Of a DNA stretch of 64,000 bases, positions 17,292-24,877 are shown one piece after another (the first letter of the stretch is position 1; the number at the start of each line of letters is the position of its first letter). The notes beneath the pieces were generated by a model that was not told the DNA's origin, made no database searches, and saw nothing but the letters and a program-made list of their open reading frames with translations. Both the position numbers and the translations under genes were made by a program. The stretch spans positions 1 through 64,000 of the forward strand of contig VGRJ01000011.1 of assembly GCA_016875405.1 (NCBI GenBank). The letters are read 5' to 3'. Source of the stretch: Deltaproteobacteria bacterium. GTDB taxonomy: Bacteria > Myxococcota_A > Polyangia > Polyangiales > Polyangiaceae.

Positions 17292-17977
17292 GCGCGCGAA
17301 GCGGCGGTCTCGTGGTCGTCTCGCTGGGGCTCACGGCATGTCAGGGGCTCGCCGGTGGAGGCGATTTCGAGTTCACGTCAGCGTCGAGCGCGTCCTGCGT
17401 CGAGGTCGCGTCGTCGGTCGCGGTCTCGAGCGTTGCCTCGTCTGTCTCGGCGTCTTCTTCCTCGTCCGCGTCGACGGGCGGAGGCGGAGACGGTGGAGCA
17501 GGTGGCGCGTCGTCGGTCGCCTCGTCGGGGAGCGCCTCGTCGGGGAGCGGGCCTGCCTGCGGCGATGACCTCGCGCCCGTCGGAGGCGCGTGCCCGGCGG
17601 CCTGCACAGACTGCGTGAACGGCGTGTGTCGGATCGCGTGTGACAGGTCGTCTGGCTGCATGCTCGCGACACTCGCTTGTCCCAAGGGATTTCGCTGCAC
17701 GGTCGAGTGCACGAACGACGACGCCTGCTCAATGGCGACCATCGATTGCCCGGACGCCCACTCCTGCTCGCTCGTGTGCAACGGAGCCGCGGCATGCAAG
17801 GACGCGAAGCTCCTCTGCGCGGACGACGCGCCCTGCGGGGCGACGTGCGGCTCGACCACGGCCTGCAACGGCCTCACGATCGACTGCGGCGCCGAGAAGT
17901 GCAGCGCCATGTGCGGCGCGGGCTACAAGACGCCCACCGTAACGTGCGGCTCGTCGTGCAGCTGTACGCCCTGCTGA
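17288..17977 (+). CDS. Cys-rich lipoprotein with Ser-rich linker
   Basis: Predicted 229-residue lipoprotein of unknown function. GTG 17288 opens a signal peptide ending in the lipobox LTAC. A Ser/Gly/Ala spacer (about 25-95) follows, then repeated short modules with two or three cysteines each (CMLATLACPKGFRCTVEC, ACSMATIDCPDAHSCSLVC, ACKDAKLLCADDAPCGATC, CNGLTIDCGAEKCSAMC). The modules look like tandem ~28-residue repeats stabilised by disulfides. The GTG overlaps the stop of the upstream remnant. The much longer track ORF (from 16892) is a frame artefact. Confidence 0.75.
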   Translation: MSARSGGLVVVSLGLTACQGLAGGGDFEFTSASSASCVEVASSVAVSSVASSVSASSSSSASTGGGGDGGAGGASSVASSGSASSGSGPACGDDLAPVGGACPAACTDCVNGVCRIACDRSSGCMLATLACPKGFRCTVECTNDDACSMATIDCPDAHSCSLVCNGAAACKDAKLLCADDAPCGATCGSTTACNGLTIDCGAEKCSAMCGAGYKTPTVTCGSSCSCTPC

Positions 17978-18011
17978 GCTCCGCGGTGTGTGGCGTCCGC
18001 TTCGCGTGCCG

Positions 18012-18893
18012 TCAGACGACGAGGCCGTTGGCGACGCGCAACAAGTAATCGCCGTAGCCGCTCTTCACGAGTGGCTCGGCCAGCGCGCGCAGCTCCTCCG
18101 CGTCGATCCAGCCCATGCGGAAGGCGACCTCCTCCGGGGCTGCGATCTTCAGCCCCTGCCGGGACTCCACCGCCTGAACAAAGCTCGCGGCCTTGAACAA
18201 ATCGTCGTGTGTCCCGGTATCGAGCCAAGCGTAGCCGCGCCCAAGCGTCTCGACGCGGAGCTTCCCGCGCCCGAGGTAGACCTTGTTGACGTCGGTGATC
18301 TCGAGCTCGCCACGCGCGGAGGGCTTTAGGTTCGCGGCAATGTCGACGACGTCGTTGTCGTAGAAGTAGAGCCCCGTCACGGCGTAGTTCGACCGCGGGG
18401 CCTTCGGCTTCTCCTCGAGGCCCACGGCCTTGCCGGCCGCGTCGAACTCGACGACGCCGTATTGTTCCGGTTGGACGACGGGGTACGCGAAGACCGTGGC
18501 ACCTTCGCCACCTCGCGCCGCGCGTTGAAGGCTCTCCGAGAGCCCGTGCCCATAGAACACGTTGTCTCCGAGGATGAGCGCACAGCCGTCCGCGCCGATG
18601 AACTCACGTCCGATGAGGAACGCCTGCGCGAGCCCCTCGGGCTTCGGCTGCACTTCGTAGCGGAGACGGAGCCCCCAGGCCGAGCCATCGCCGAGCAGGC
18701 GCACGAACTGGCTCTGATCCTCGGGCGTCGTGATGACGAGGATGTCGCGGATCCCCGCGAGCATCAGCGTCGTCAGCGGGTAGTAGATCATCGGCTTGTC
18801 GTAGAGCGCGACGAGCTGCTTGCTGATCGCCTTGGTCACCGGATAGAGGCGCGTGCCCGAACCGCCCGCGAGGATGATCCCCTTCTCGATCAT
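18012..18893 (-). CDS. rmlA: Glucose-1-phosphate thymidylyltransferase
   Basis: Predicted 293-residue RmlA/RfbA that makes dTDP-glucose from dTTP and glucose-1-phosphate, the first step of dTDP-L-rhamnose synthesis. The nucleotide-binding motif [11 protein letters not shown] is at the N-terminus, followed by [15 protein letters not shown], the substrate motif ILGDNVFYG and the family C-terminus ([15 protein letters not shown]...GWIDAEEL). Length is normal. The ATG at 18893 was chosen because the motif starts nine residues later; the track ORF runs upstream into the intergenic region. It lies 58 bp after rmlC on the same strand and is divergent from rmlD/rmlB. Confidence 0.95.
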   Translation of the reverse strand: MIEKGIILAGGSGTRLYPVTKAISKQLVALYDKPMIYYPLTTLMLAGIRDILVITTPEDQSQFVRLLGDGSAWGLRLRYEVQPKPEGLAQAFLIGREFIGADGCALILGDNVFYGHGLSESLQRAARGGEGATVFAYPVVQPEQYGVVEFDAAGKAVGLEEKPKAPRSNYAVTGLYFYDNDVVDIAANLKPSARGELEITDVNKVYLGRGKLRVETLGRGYAWLDTGTHDDLFKAASFVQAVESRQGLKIAAPEEVAFRMGWIDAEELRALAEPLVKSGYGDYLLRVANGLVV

Positions 18894-18951
18894 GGGCAGA
18901 GCCGTACCACACCCGGCCTCGAGCGTCGTTGTCGCCCCGTTGCGACGAGCC

Positions 18952-19500
18952 TCAGTGAGGGAGCGCGCCTTCGGGCACGTCGCGGAGCCGAGGGTAGACG
19001 GCGTCCTTCGCCGAGAGCGCGGGAGCTTCGAGCGGCCAAGCGATGCCGAGGTCCGGGTCATTCCATAGGACGCCGTGCTCGTCGGTTGGCGAGTAGAGAT
19101 CGCTGCACTTGTAGGAGAAGAGGGCGTGCTCGCTCGTCACGCAGAAGCCGTGGGCGAAGCCTGCGGGGACGAAGAGCTGTCGGCGGTTCTCGGCGCTGAG
19201 CTCGACCATCACGTGTCGGCCGAAGGTCGGCGAGCCTTGGCGCACGTCGAGCGCGACGTCGACGACGGTCCCCTCGAGCACCTGGACCAGCTTCGCTTGC
19301 GGCCGCGGGTTCTGAAAGTGAAGGCCACGCAGGACGCCCCGCGCGGAGCGCGACACGTTGTCTTGGACGAAGTCGCACGCGATGCCGGCGGCGCGATAGC
19401 GCTCGGCGTGAAAGCTCTCGAAGAAGAAGCCTCGCGCGTCGCCGAACACCTTGGGCTCGATGATCAACACGCCAGGGAGCGCCGTCTCGATCACGTTCAT
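18952..19500 (-). CDS. rmlC: dTDP-4-dehydrorhamnose 3,5-epimerase
   Basis: Predicted 182-residue RmlC/RfbC that epimerises dTDP-4-keto-6-deoxyglucose at C3 and C5. Characteristic segments are visible in order: [31 protein letters not shown] with the catalytic histidine, [27 protein letters not shown] and [19 protein letters not shown]. Length matches the family. The ATG at 19500 was chosen by family fit; the 461-codon track ORF continues antisense through rmlD and is an artefact. It shares a 126-bp divergent promoter region with rmlD. Confidence 0.95.
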   Translation of the reverse strand: MNVIETALPGVLIIEPKVFGDARGFFFESFHAERYRAAGIACDFVQDNVSRSARGVLRGLHFQNPRPQAKLVQVLEGTVVDVALDVRQGSPTFGRHVMVELSAENRRQLFVPAGFAHGFCVTSEHALFSYKCSDLYSPTDEHGVLWNDPDLGIAWPLEAPALSAKDAVYPRLRDVPEGALPH

Positions 19501-19626
19501 GCCCTCCGGGATAGCGCGTCCGGGAAGCCGATTGAAGCGCGCGTCGGAGCGAACCTCGGGGTGGCGAGCGAGGGCCCCCGCTCCCCGACCTCCCGCGCCT
19601 CGCGGTCCTCGGGTAAGGTTCGCGGC

Positions 19627-20517
19627 GTGAAGGTCGTCGTCCTGGGGGCCAACGGACAGGTCGGGCATGAGCTCGTCGGAGCGCTCGCGCCGTGCGCGGA
19701 GGTCACCGCGCTGGGGCGGCGAGGAGGCGATCTCGCCGATCTCGACGGACTTCGCGAGACGCTGCGTGCGCTCCGCCCCGACGCGGTCGTCAACGCGGCT
19801 TCCTACAACGACGTCGACGCAGCCGAGCGGGAGCCCCACGCGGCGCTGCGCGTGAATCGCGATGCGGTCGAGCTGCTCGGACGCGAGGCACTCCATTTGC
19901 GTTTTGCGCTCGTTCACTACTCGACCGACTTCGTCTTCGACGGTCGCGGCAAGCGACCCTACGTCGAGACCGACGAGCCCTCGCCGCTCGGGGCCTACGG
20001 GCGCTCGAAGCTCGCGGGAGAGCGCGCGCTCGAGGCACTCGGGGCCCCCGCCATCGTGTTCCGCACCGCGTGGGTCTACAGCCTGCGACGCAAGAGCTTC
20101 GTCTCGACGATGTTGAAGCTCGGCCGCAGCCGACCTCACCTCCGCGTCGTCTCCGACCAAGTGGGGTCGCCCACCTTCTGCCGCGACCTCGCCGTCGCGA
20201 CCGCGCTCGTCTTGCATCGGCACCGCGACGGTGCCTTCGAGGCCTTCCTCGAGGCTCGCGGCATTTATCACCTTGCGGGCTCCGGCGCCGTAAGCCGCGC
20301 CGAGCTCGCTCGCGCGACCCTGGCGCTCGCGCGGCATCCCGAGGGGCAGCCCATTGCGGAGGTCGAGGACGTTCCGACGAGCGCATTCCCATTGCCCGCC
20401 GCTCGTCCGGCCTACGCGCCGCTCGATGGCGAGAAGACTCGTACGAGGCTCGGCGTGGCGCTCCCTCCTTGGCGCGAGAGCCTCGCGCGGGCTCTCGCCG
20501 ACGAGGAGCGTCCGTGA
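19627..20517 (+). CDS. rmlD: dTDP-4-dehydrorhamnose reductase
   Basis: Predicted 296-residue short-chain-dehydrogenase-type RmlD/RfbD, the last step to dTDP-L-rhamnose using NAD(P)H. The Rossmann motif (VVVLGANGQVG) is at the start, with VVNAASYNDVDAAE, STDFVFDG and the catalytic YGRSKLAGE in order, then family-specific VSDQVGSPTFCRDLA. The GTG at 19627 was chosen because the Rossmann strand begins immediately; the track ORF starts 552 bp upstream, antisense through rmlC. It is followed by rmlB after 63 bp. Confidence 0.93.
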   Translation: MKVVVLGANGQVGHELVGALAPCAEVTALGRRGGDLADLDGLRETLRALRPDAVVNAASYNDVDAAEREPHAALRVNRDAVELLGREALHLRFALVHYSTDFVFDGRGKRPYVETDEPSPLGAYGRSKLAGERALEALGAPAIVFRTAWVYSLRRKSFVSTMLKLGRSRPHLRVVSDQVGSPTFCRDLAVATALVLHRHRDGAFEAFLEARGIYHLAGSGAVSRAELARATLALARHPEGQPIAEVEDVPTSAFPLPAARPAYAPLDGEKTRTRLGVALPPWRESLARALADEERP

Positions 20518-20580
20518 AGGGACGAACGCTCTTCGATCCGTGCTAGCAAGGCGCGTCTACCCGGGAGAGCCTTTCACCCC

Positions 20581-21648
20581 ATGAGCGCTCGATTCATCGT
20601 CACCGGCGGCGCCGGCTTCATCGGTGCGAACCTCGTCCACCACCTCCTGCGCGAGCGTGACGACGCGCACGTCGTGGTGCTCGACAAGCTTACCTACGCC
20701 GGAAACCTGGACAATCTGGCGGCGGTCGAGCGGTCACCCCGCTACGAGTTCGTGCGCGGCGACATCTGCGATCGCGAGCTCGTGCGCGGGCTCTTCGCGC
20801 GTGTGCGTCCCACGGTCGTGTACAACCTCGCGGCCGAGTCTCACGTCGATCGCTCGATCGATGGCCCCGGCGATTTCGTGAGGACGAACGTGACCGGCAC
20901 CTTCGAGCTGCTCGACGCGGCGCGCGGTCACTTCGCGACCCTCGCGGGGTCGGAGCGCGACGCCTTTCGGTTCTTGCACGTCTCGACCGACGAGGTGTTC
21001 GGCTCGCTCGGGGCCACTGGTTACTTTACCGAAGAGACTCGCTACGCGCCGAACTCGCCTTACTCGGCCTCGAAGGCCGCCGCCGACCACCTGTCCCGAG
21101 CGTGGTTTCACACCTACGGGCTGCCCGTTCTGACGACGAACTGCTCGAACAACTACGGCCCCTATCAGTTCCCCGAGAAGCTCATCCCGCTCGTGACGCT
21201 GAACGCGCTCGAGGGCAAAGCGCTGCCTGTTTACGGAGACGGTTCCAACGTGCGCGATTGGCTCTTCGTGGGCGACCACTGCGAGGCGCTCGCGGCGGTC
21301 GCGGCGCGCGGCGTGCTCGGCGAGACGTACAATGTCGGAGGGAACAGCGAGCGCACCACCCTCGAGGTCGTTCATGCGATCTGCGACGCGCTCGACGAGT
21401 TCTCCCCACGCGCAGGAGGTAGCTCGTACCGCGAGCAAATTCGCTTCGTGACCGACAGGCCAGGGCATGACAAGCGCTACGCCATCGACGCCTCGAAGCT
21501 CGCGCGTGAGCTCGATTGGCGGCCGAGACACGACTTTGCCGACGGGCTGCGCGGGACCGTTCGTTGGTACCTCGACAACCGCTCCTGGTGCGAGCGGATC
21601 ACGACCGGCACCTACGCTCGCGAGCGACTCGGCCTCCATCAGGGGTAG
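20581..21648 (+). CDS. rmlB: dTDP-glucose 4,6-dehydratase
   Basis: Predicted 355-residue RmlB/RfbB that converts dTDP-glucose to dTDP-4-keto-6-deoxyglucose. It shows the NAD-binding motif GGAGFIGANLVHHLL, KLTYAGNLDNL, NLAAESHVDRSID, the catalytic STDEVFG, the YSASKAAADHL tyrosine-lysine pair and NNYGPYQFPEKLIPL. Full length. A GGGAGA ribosome site precedes ATG 20581. With rmlA, rmlC and rmlD, the complete dTDP-L-rhamnose pathway is present, split into two divergent transcripts. Confidence 0.96.
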   Translation: MSARFIVTGGAGFIGANLVHHLLRERDDAHVVVLDKLTYAGNLDNLAAVERSPRYEFVRGDICDRELVRGLFARVRPTVVYNLAAESHVDRSIDGPGDFVRTNVTGTFELLDAARGHFATLAGSERDAFRFLHVSTDEVFGSLGATGYFTEETRYAPNSPYSASKAAADHLSRAWFHTYGLPVLTTNCSNNYGPYQFPEKLIPLVTLNALEGKALPVYGDGSNVRDWLFVGDHCEALAAVAARGVLGETYNVGGNSERTTLEVVHAICDALDEFSPRAGGSSYREQIRFVTDRPGHDKRYAIDASKLARELDWRPRHDFADGLRGTVRWYLDNRSWCERITTGTYARERLGLHQG

Positions 21649-21668
21649 TCAAGCCTCTCCTCCTCGCC

Positions 21669-22598
21669 GTGTTGTTGTCCGTCGTCCTCGTCAACTGGAA
21701 CTCCCGCGATGACCTCGCGGCGTGCCTGGACTCGCTGCGTGCCCAGACCCACCGCGACCTCGAGATCATCCTCGTCGACAACGGCTCGACGGACGGCTCG
21801 GTGGAGCTCGTGCGCGAGCGGTACGCCGAGGTGCTGCTGCTCGCCGAGGTCGACAACCTGGGCTTCGCCGAGGGCTGCAACCGCGGCATCGCGCGCGCGA
21901 CCGGCGAGTGGGTCGCCCTCCTCAACAACGACGCGGTCGCCGACCCGGGTTGGGCCGCTGCGATGGTCGAGGCGGCGCAGACCGCGCCCGCGCGCTGCGG
22001 CATGTTGCAGTCGGTGATGTTCTTTCTCGACCGACCCGACACCATCAACTCCCTCGGCCTCTTCCTGACGCGAACCGGTGGCGCAATCGATCGCTGCGAG
22101 CATGAGGCGAAGCGCGCCGTCGCCGACGAGGAGATCTTCTGTCCGACCGGCGGCGCGGCGGCTTACCGACGGACGATGCTCGACGAGGTCCGCCTCCCCA
22201 CGGGCTGGCTCGACCGCGACTACTTCATGTACTCGGAGGATTTCGATCTCGGCTGGCGCGCGCAGCTCGCAGGCTGGTCGGGGCTCCTCGTCGGCCGCGC
22301 GGTCGTCCACCACAAGTTTCACGGGAGCACCGTCCGGCGGGGCAGACCTTGGTTCGTAGAAATGACGCGCATCAATCGACTTCGGACGCTGCTCAAGAAC
22401 GCCTCACCGCGCTTCCTCGTCGAGACCGCGCCCTGGACGCTCTACGAGCTCGCTGAGCTCGCCTGGGTGTCTGGACCTTCGGCTCTGGCGAAGCTTCCGC
22501 GCGCCGTCGCCGAGAGCCTACGTCAGCGTCGCAACGTCGCGTCGCGCGCGACGGAGGAGCGGCGTACCATCGAGCGCCGCTGGGTCGGCCGTCGCTGA
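21669..22598 (+). CDS. Family 2 glycosyltransferase (rhamnosyltransferase-like)
   Basis: Predicted 309-residue cytoplasmic or membrane-associated GT-A glycosyltransferase. It has VVLVNWNSRDDLAACLDSL, the nucleotide-binding VDNGSTDGS, LNNDAVADPGW carrying the metal-binding region, FCPTGGAAAYRR and YFMYSEDFDLGWRAQLAG with the catalytic acidic residues. This set is common in rhamnosyltransferases of the WcaA/RfbF type. The GTG at 21669, 20 bp after rmlB, was chosen; in-frame TTGs at 21672 and 21675 are alternatives. Its place behind rmlB suggests that it uses dTDP-rhamnose, but the acceptor is unknown. Confidence 0.88.
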   Translation: MLLSVVLVNWNSRDDLAACLDSLRAQTHRDLEIILVDNGSTDGSVELVRERYAEVLLLAEVDNLGFAEGCNRGIARATGEWVALLNNDAVADPGWAAAMVEAAQTAPARCGMLQSVMFFLDRPDTINSLGLFLTRTGGAIDRCEHEAKRAVADEEIFCPTGGAAAYRRTMLDEVRLPTGWLDRDYFMYSEDFDLGWRAQLAGWSGLLVGRAVVHHKFHGSTVRRGRPWFVEMTRINRLRTLLKNASPRFLVETAPWTLYELAELAWVSGPSALAKLPRAVAESLRQRRNVASRATEERRTIERRWVGRR

Positions 22599-22608
22599 TC
22601 GAGGAGCG

Positions 22609-23619
22609 TCAGCGCGCGTCGAAGAGCTTGCGGAGCTGCGCGGCGATCTCGCGTCCCAGTGGCTCGGGGGAGGGGACGGTCCAGCGGCGCTCCGTCTCGC
22701 GGCGTCCAACCCGGCCCGACTCGGCGAGGTGCGCGACGTGCCGCCGCTGCGTGAGTCCGTCGCGAGCCGCGGCGCCGAGGTCGCGTAGCGCCGAGGGACC
22801 GTGCCACACGACGAGCTCGCAGGCCTCGTAGAGGCTGCGCGGGAGGCTCGCCCCGACGAAGCCGAGCGAGCCGTTCTTCAACAGCATGCGGATGCGATTG
22901 CGACGCAGGTGTGACCCCACGAACCGCCCGGGCTGACGCTTCGAGCTCGCTTGAAAGGCGTGTCGGACACGCGCCGTCGGGACGTAGCGCGCTTCCCAGC
23001 CGGCGAGCCGACAGCGCCAGCCGAGGTCGACGTCCTCGAAGTACATGAAGAACGTGCGGTCGAAGTAACCCGTCGGGAGGCGCACCTCGTCGAGCATCGC
23101 GCGGCGATAGAGGGCCGCGCCCGCCGTCGGGCAGAAGACTTCCTCCTCGTGGTCGTCCGGGCGTCGAGGCGCGTAGGCGTCGCGATCGGAGGCGTGCCCA
23201 TCGCGATACAGGAGGACGCCCGTCGAGTTGAGGAGCTGCGACTCGCCTAGGAACGTAAGCTCCGACTGAAGCATCCCGAGGCGCGGACCACCCGCTTCGG
23301 CCGCGCGTCGCAGCTCTTCGAGCCACCGCGGGTCGACCACCGTGTCGTTGTTGAGAGTCGCGACCCACGGGCTCGAGGTGGCCTCGATGCCGCGGTTCGA
23401 TCCCTCGGCGAAGCCGAGGTTCTCGCCGGTCTCGAGGACGCGTACCTCGGGGAACGCGCGGCGCACCGCGTCGACCGAGCCATCGCTCGAGCCGTTGTCG
23501 ACGACCACCGTCTCGAAGTCACGGTCGGTCTGGCGGGCGAGCGATTCGAGGCAGCGGAGCGTGTCCTCCCGGCCGTTCCAGTTGACCATTACGACGGAGA
23601 TCGAGCGTGTTCCGGCCAT
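22609..23619 (-). CDS. Family 2 glycosyltransferase
   Basis: Predicted 336-residue GT-A glycosyltransferase, related to the convergent neighbour at 21669-22598: both share VNWN, VDNGSSDGS / VDNGSTDGS, LNNDTVVDP / LNNDAVADP and an EDVDLGWR / EDFDLGWR motif, and both end in the same C-terminal style (GPSALRDLG... / GPSALAKLP...). They probably arose by duplication and now face each other with 10 bp between stops. The ATG at 23619 was chosen at the start of the conserved domain. Predicted to act in polysaccharide assembly. Confidence 0.88.
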   Translation of the reverse strand: MAGTRSISVVMVNWNGREDTLRCLESLARQTDRDFETVVVDNGSSDGSVDAVRRAFPEVRVLETGENLGFAEGSNRGIEATSSPWVATLNNDTVVDPRWLEELRRAAEAGGPRLGMLQSELTFLGESQLLNSTGVLLYRDGHASDRDAYAPRRPDDHEEEVFCPTAGAALYRRAMLDEVRLPTGYFDRTFFMYFEDVDLGWRCRLAGWEARYVPTARVRHAFQASSKRQPGRFVGSHLRRNRIRMLLKNGSLGFVGASLPRSLYEACELVVWHGPSALRDLGAAARDGLTQRRHVAHLAESGRVGRRETERRWTVPSPEPLGREIAAQLRKLFDAR

Positions 23620-23706
23620 CGCGGTGTCTTGATGTGCGCGAGCACGGCCTAGGATGCAACTACACGCCTCGCGGCATCGCGTCGCGGGACGTGGTACCCC
23701 TCGCTC

Positions 23707-24834
23707 ATGCGCGTCGCGCTCCTCACGAGCTACCGGCAGCAGTGCGGGGTCGCAACGTACGCCGAGAACCTCGTCGAGGCATTTGCCGGAACGAGCATCG
23801 AGCCCGTCGTGTTTGCGCCTCGACTTACGCGAGGGGAGCGCGCGGAGGATGGTCCCGCGCCTGCGCGACTCTGGGGAGCGAACCGAGCGTTTGGTGTGGA
23901 GGCGTTCCCCGTGATGCGGGCGATTCGCGCCGCAGGCTGCGATCTCGTCCATCTCAATGTGAACCTCTCGCTGTTCTCGTCGCGCATCGTCTTCGCGCTC
24001 GTCACGCTGGCGCGGCGCGCGGGCATGCCCGTGGTCGCGACGCTGCATGGTCGCGACGGCGGAGGTCTCGGGCGACGCTTCAAGGTGTGGCGCCTCTACC
24101 GCGCGCTCCGAGGCGCGCACCTCGTCGTACACAACGACGCGCACGCGAGCGAGGCTCGCGCCTTCGGCCACGCGAAAGAGGCGGTCTCGGTGGTCCCACA
24201 TGGGATGCCTCCCGTCGCGCCTCCCCGTCCTCTCGCCGAGGCGCGCCGAGCCCTGGGGCTCGCGCCCGAGCGGCCCGTCCTCGCGCACTTTGGGTTCCTC
24301 GTGCCAGACAAGGGCGTGCTCGAGATGGTGCGTGCGGTGGCGAGCCTGCGCGAGCGGCGAGCGCCCGAGCTCTTCTACTGGGTGAGCGGGGCGGTAAACC
24401 CGCGGGATCCCTCCTCGCTCGCGTACCTCGAGGCGGTCCGCGCGGAGGTGCGACGCCTCGGGCTCGAGGCGCACGTGCATCTAAACGCTGCGTTTGTCTC
24501 GCATGACGAGGCGATCGCGGCGATGCAGGCGGCCGATTGGATCGTGCTGAATTACCAGACGGGCTCGGCGCAGGCGAGCTCTGGCGCCGTGAGTCGGGCG
24601 CTCGCGAGCGGGCGACCGGTCGCCGTCAGCGAGGCGGCGGTCTTCGACGACGTGCGAAGCGCGGTTCATACCCTGCGCGGGCCGCTCGAGCCGGCTCTCG
24701 GCGCGCTGCTCGAGGGGACCGCGCTCGCGGCGGACGTCGCGGAGCGATCAAGGCGGCACATGCAGGAGGCCTCGTGGCCTAGCGTCGCCGAGCTCCATGC
24801 CGCGCTCTACCGCAGGCTCACCCGCGAACCGTGA
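23707..24834 (+). CDS. GT4-type glycosyltransferase (GT-B fold)
   Basis: Predicted 375-residue glycosyltransferase. The N-terminal domain has the GT4-like opening RVALLTSYRQQCGVATYAENL, and the C-terminal Rossmann domain has LAHFGFLVPDKGVLEMVRAV, HVHLNAAFVSHDEAIAAMQAADW and SSGAVSRALASGRPVAVSE, where an E-x7-E motif is usual. Full length for the family. It is divergent from the GT2 gene by 87 bp and completes a group of three transferases beside the rml genes, so a role in O-antigen or exopolysaccharide synthesis is likely. Confidence 0.85.
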   Translation: MRVALLTSYRQQCGVATYAENLVEAFAGTSIEPVVFAPRLTRGERAEDGPAPARLWGANRAFGVEAFPVMRAIRAAGCDLVHLNVNLSLFSSRIVFALVTLARRAGMPVVATLHGRDGGGLGRRFKVWRLYRALRGAHLVVHNDAHASEARAFGHAKEAVSVVPHGMPPVAPPRPLAEARRALGLAPERPVLAHFGFLVPDKGVLEMVRAVASLRERRAPELFYWVSGAVNPRDPSSLAYLEAVRAEVRRLGLEAHVHLNAAFVSHDEAIAAMQAADWIVLNYQTGSAQASSGAVSRALASGRPVAVSEAAVFDDVRSAVHTLRGPLEPALGALLEGTALAADVAERSRRHMQEASWPSVAELHAALYRRLTREP

Positions 24835-24877
24835 GGACGCGTGCGCTGAGCGACGTCGCCCGGTGCGAGCGCGCCGC

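Noticed and set aside
18952-20337. 461-codon ORF as a long rmlC
   Set aside because: Only the first 182 codons from ATG 19500 match RmlC; the extension is antisense to rmlD.
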